From an uncultured Clostridium sp. (GTDB lineage: Bacteria > Bacillota > Clostridia > TANB77 > CAG-508), in NCBI GenBank assembly GCA_945937855.1, contig CAMEUC010000082.1, forward strand, positions 1 through 6,399: DNA of 6,399 bases, in the 5' to 3' direction. Below the pieces are notes generated by a model, which worked only from the letters and a program-made list of their open reading frames with translations, made no database searches and had not been told where the DNA came from. Positions 6,284 through 6,399 of the stretch are shown one piece after another (the first letter of the stretch is position 1; each line of letters starts with the position of its first letter). The position numbers and the translations under genes are program-made.

Positions 6284-6291
6284 GCCCCTTT
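6284..6291 (-). promoter_or_regulatory. Ribosome binding site that argues for the upstream start of the GT26 gene
   Basis: The minus strand reads AAAGGGGC here, close to the AAAGGAGG consensus, and ends 8 bases before the ATA codon at 6275-6273. No comparable site precedes the ATG at 6188, where the leader is only A-rich. This supports translation starting near 6275. Confidence 0.6.
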
Positions 6292-6339
6292 ATCTACTTT
6301 GTTGATTTTTGTATTATAATGTTAAATTTTATCTTAATT

Positions 6340-6368
6340 ATTATAATATATTGTTTGTAATTATGCAA
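6340..6368 (-). promoter_or_regulatory. Sigma-A-type promoter of the glycan operon
   Basis: On the minus strand TTGCAT (6368-6363) is followed after exactly 17 bases by TATAAT (6345-6340): a perfect -10 box and a four-of-six -35 box at ideal spacing. Initiation would fall near 6333, leaving an untranslated leader of roughly 58 bases before 6275. It lies just downstream of the terminator at the right edge, as expected for the head of an independent transcription unit. No operator-like repeat is visible around it. Confidence 0.75.
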
Positions 6369-6371
6369 GAC

Positions 6372-6399
6372 AAAAAAATAGTGCTTCTAACACTATTTT
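6372..6399 (-). terminator. Intrinsic terminator of an upstream minus-strand gene
   Basis: Arms AAAATAGTG (6375-6383) and CACTATTTT (6391-6399) form a 9-bp stem with a 7-base loop. On the minus strand the second arm runs into a T7 tract (6378-6372), the usual form of a rho-independent terminator. On the plus strand the A-run before the stem and TTTT at the window end mean it could also work in that direction. The gene it serves is outside the window. Confidence 0.75.

Noticed and set aside
6313..6318. Second minus-strand TATAAT, closer to the GT26 start
   Set aside because: The sequence 17 bases upstream reads ATAATT, not a -35 box, and no extended -10 TG is present. The promoter at 6340-6368 is clearly better.
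6157..6360. Open frame on the plus strand opposite the start of the GT26 gene and its promoter
   Set aside because: The product is low-complexity hydrophobic, lacks a ribosome binding site, and covers the promoter and leader of the opposite operon.
1..6399. Mobile element, CRISPR array, tRNA or riboswitch
   Set aside because: I saw no transposase, integrase, regularly spaced direct repeats, tRNA-like arms or a leader long enough and structured enough for a riboswitch. The operon leader is only about 58 bases.

Overview
The window comes from a very AT-rich, spore-forming, Firmicutes-type bacterium, most likely a clostridial lineage. The evidence is a small acid-soluble spore protein gene at the left edge, strong AGGAGG-type ribosome binding sites, and the standard genetic code (one gene ends in TGA, so Mollicutes code 4 is excluded). 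No IS element, integrase, tRNA, rRNA or CRISPR array is visible, and no gene-free stretch exceeds about 125 bases.

Layout: on the + strand, bases 15-179 encode a 54-residue SspF-like alpha/beta-type spore protein. It converges on a seven-gene minus-strand operon that fills the rest of the window. A long inverted repeat (199-266) between them is a likely bidirectional terminator. The operon reads right to left: a sigma-A-type promoter (6340-6368), then a WecG/TagA/CpsF-family (GT26) glycosyltransferase, a soluble DPM1-like GT2 glycosyltransferase, a DUF2304 membrane protein, a fusion of a GtrA domain to a GT-C (PMT/ArnT-like) glycosyltransferase, a non-hydrolysing UDP-GlcNAc 2-epimerase (WecB/MnaA), a second GT2 with two C-terminal membrane helices, and a stand-alone GtrA protein. 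Adjacent genes overlap by 4 or 8 bases or lie 14 bases or less apart. A second terminator at the right edge (6372-6399) probably closes an upstream minus-strand gene, so the operon looks complete and self-contained.

How the genes may work together: the epimerase makes UDP-ManNAc. GT26 enzymes such as TagA or WecG transfer ManNAc or ManNAcA to an undecaprenyl-PP-GlcNAc acceptor, so these two genes suggest a ManNAc-containing lipid-linked unit (linkage unit of a wall polymer, or similar). The two GT2 enzymes resemble polyprenyl-phosphate sugar synthases. GtrA proteins are thought to move polyprenyl-P-sugars across the membrane, and the GT-C enzyme would use them outside the cell. The operon therefore resembles a surface-glycan decoration system of the three-component type (GT2, GtrA, GT-C). 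It is unusual in having two GT2 and two GtrA modules for a single visible GT-C, with one GtrA fused to the GT-C.

The points most worth checking are the start of the GT26 gene, where family-like coding sequence and a ribosome binding site lie upstream of the first ATG but the expected start codon reads ATA; the GT2-DUF2304 pair, which resembles the eukaryotic DPM1-DPM3 arrangement; and the GtrA-GT-C fusion.
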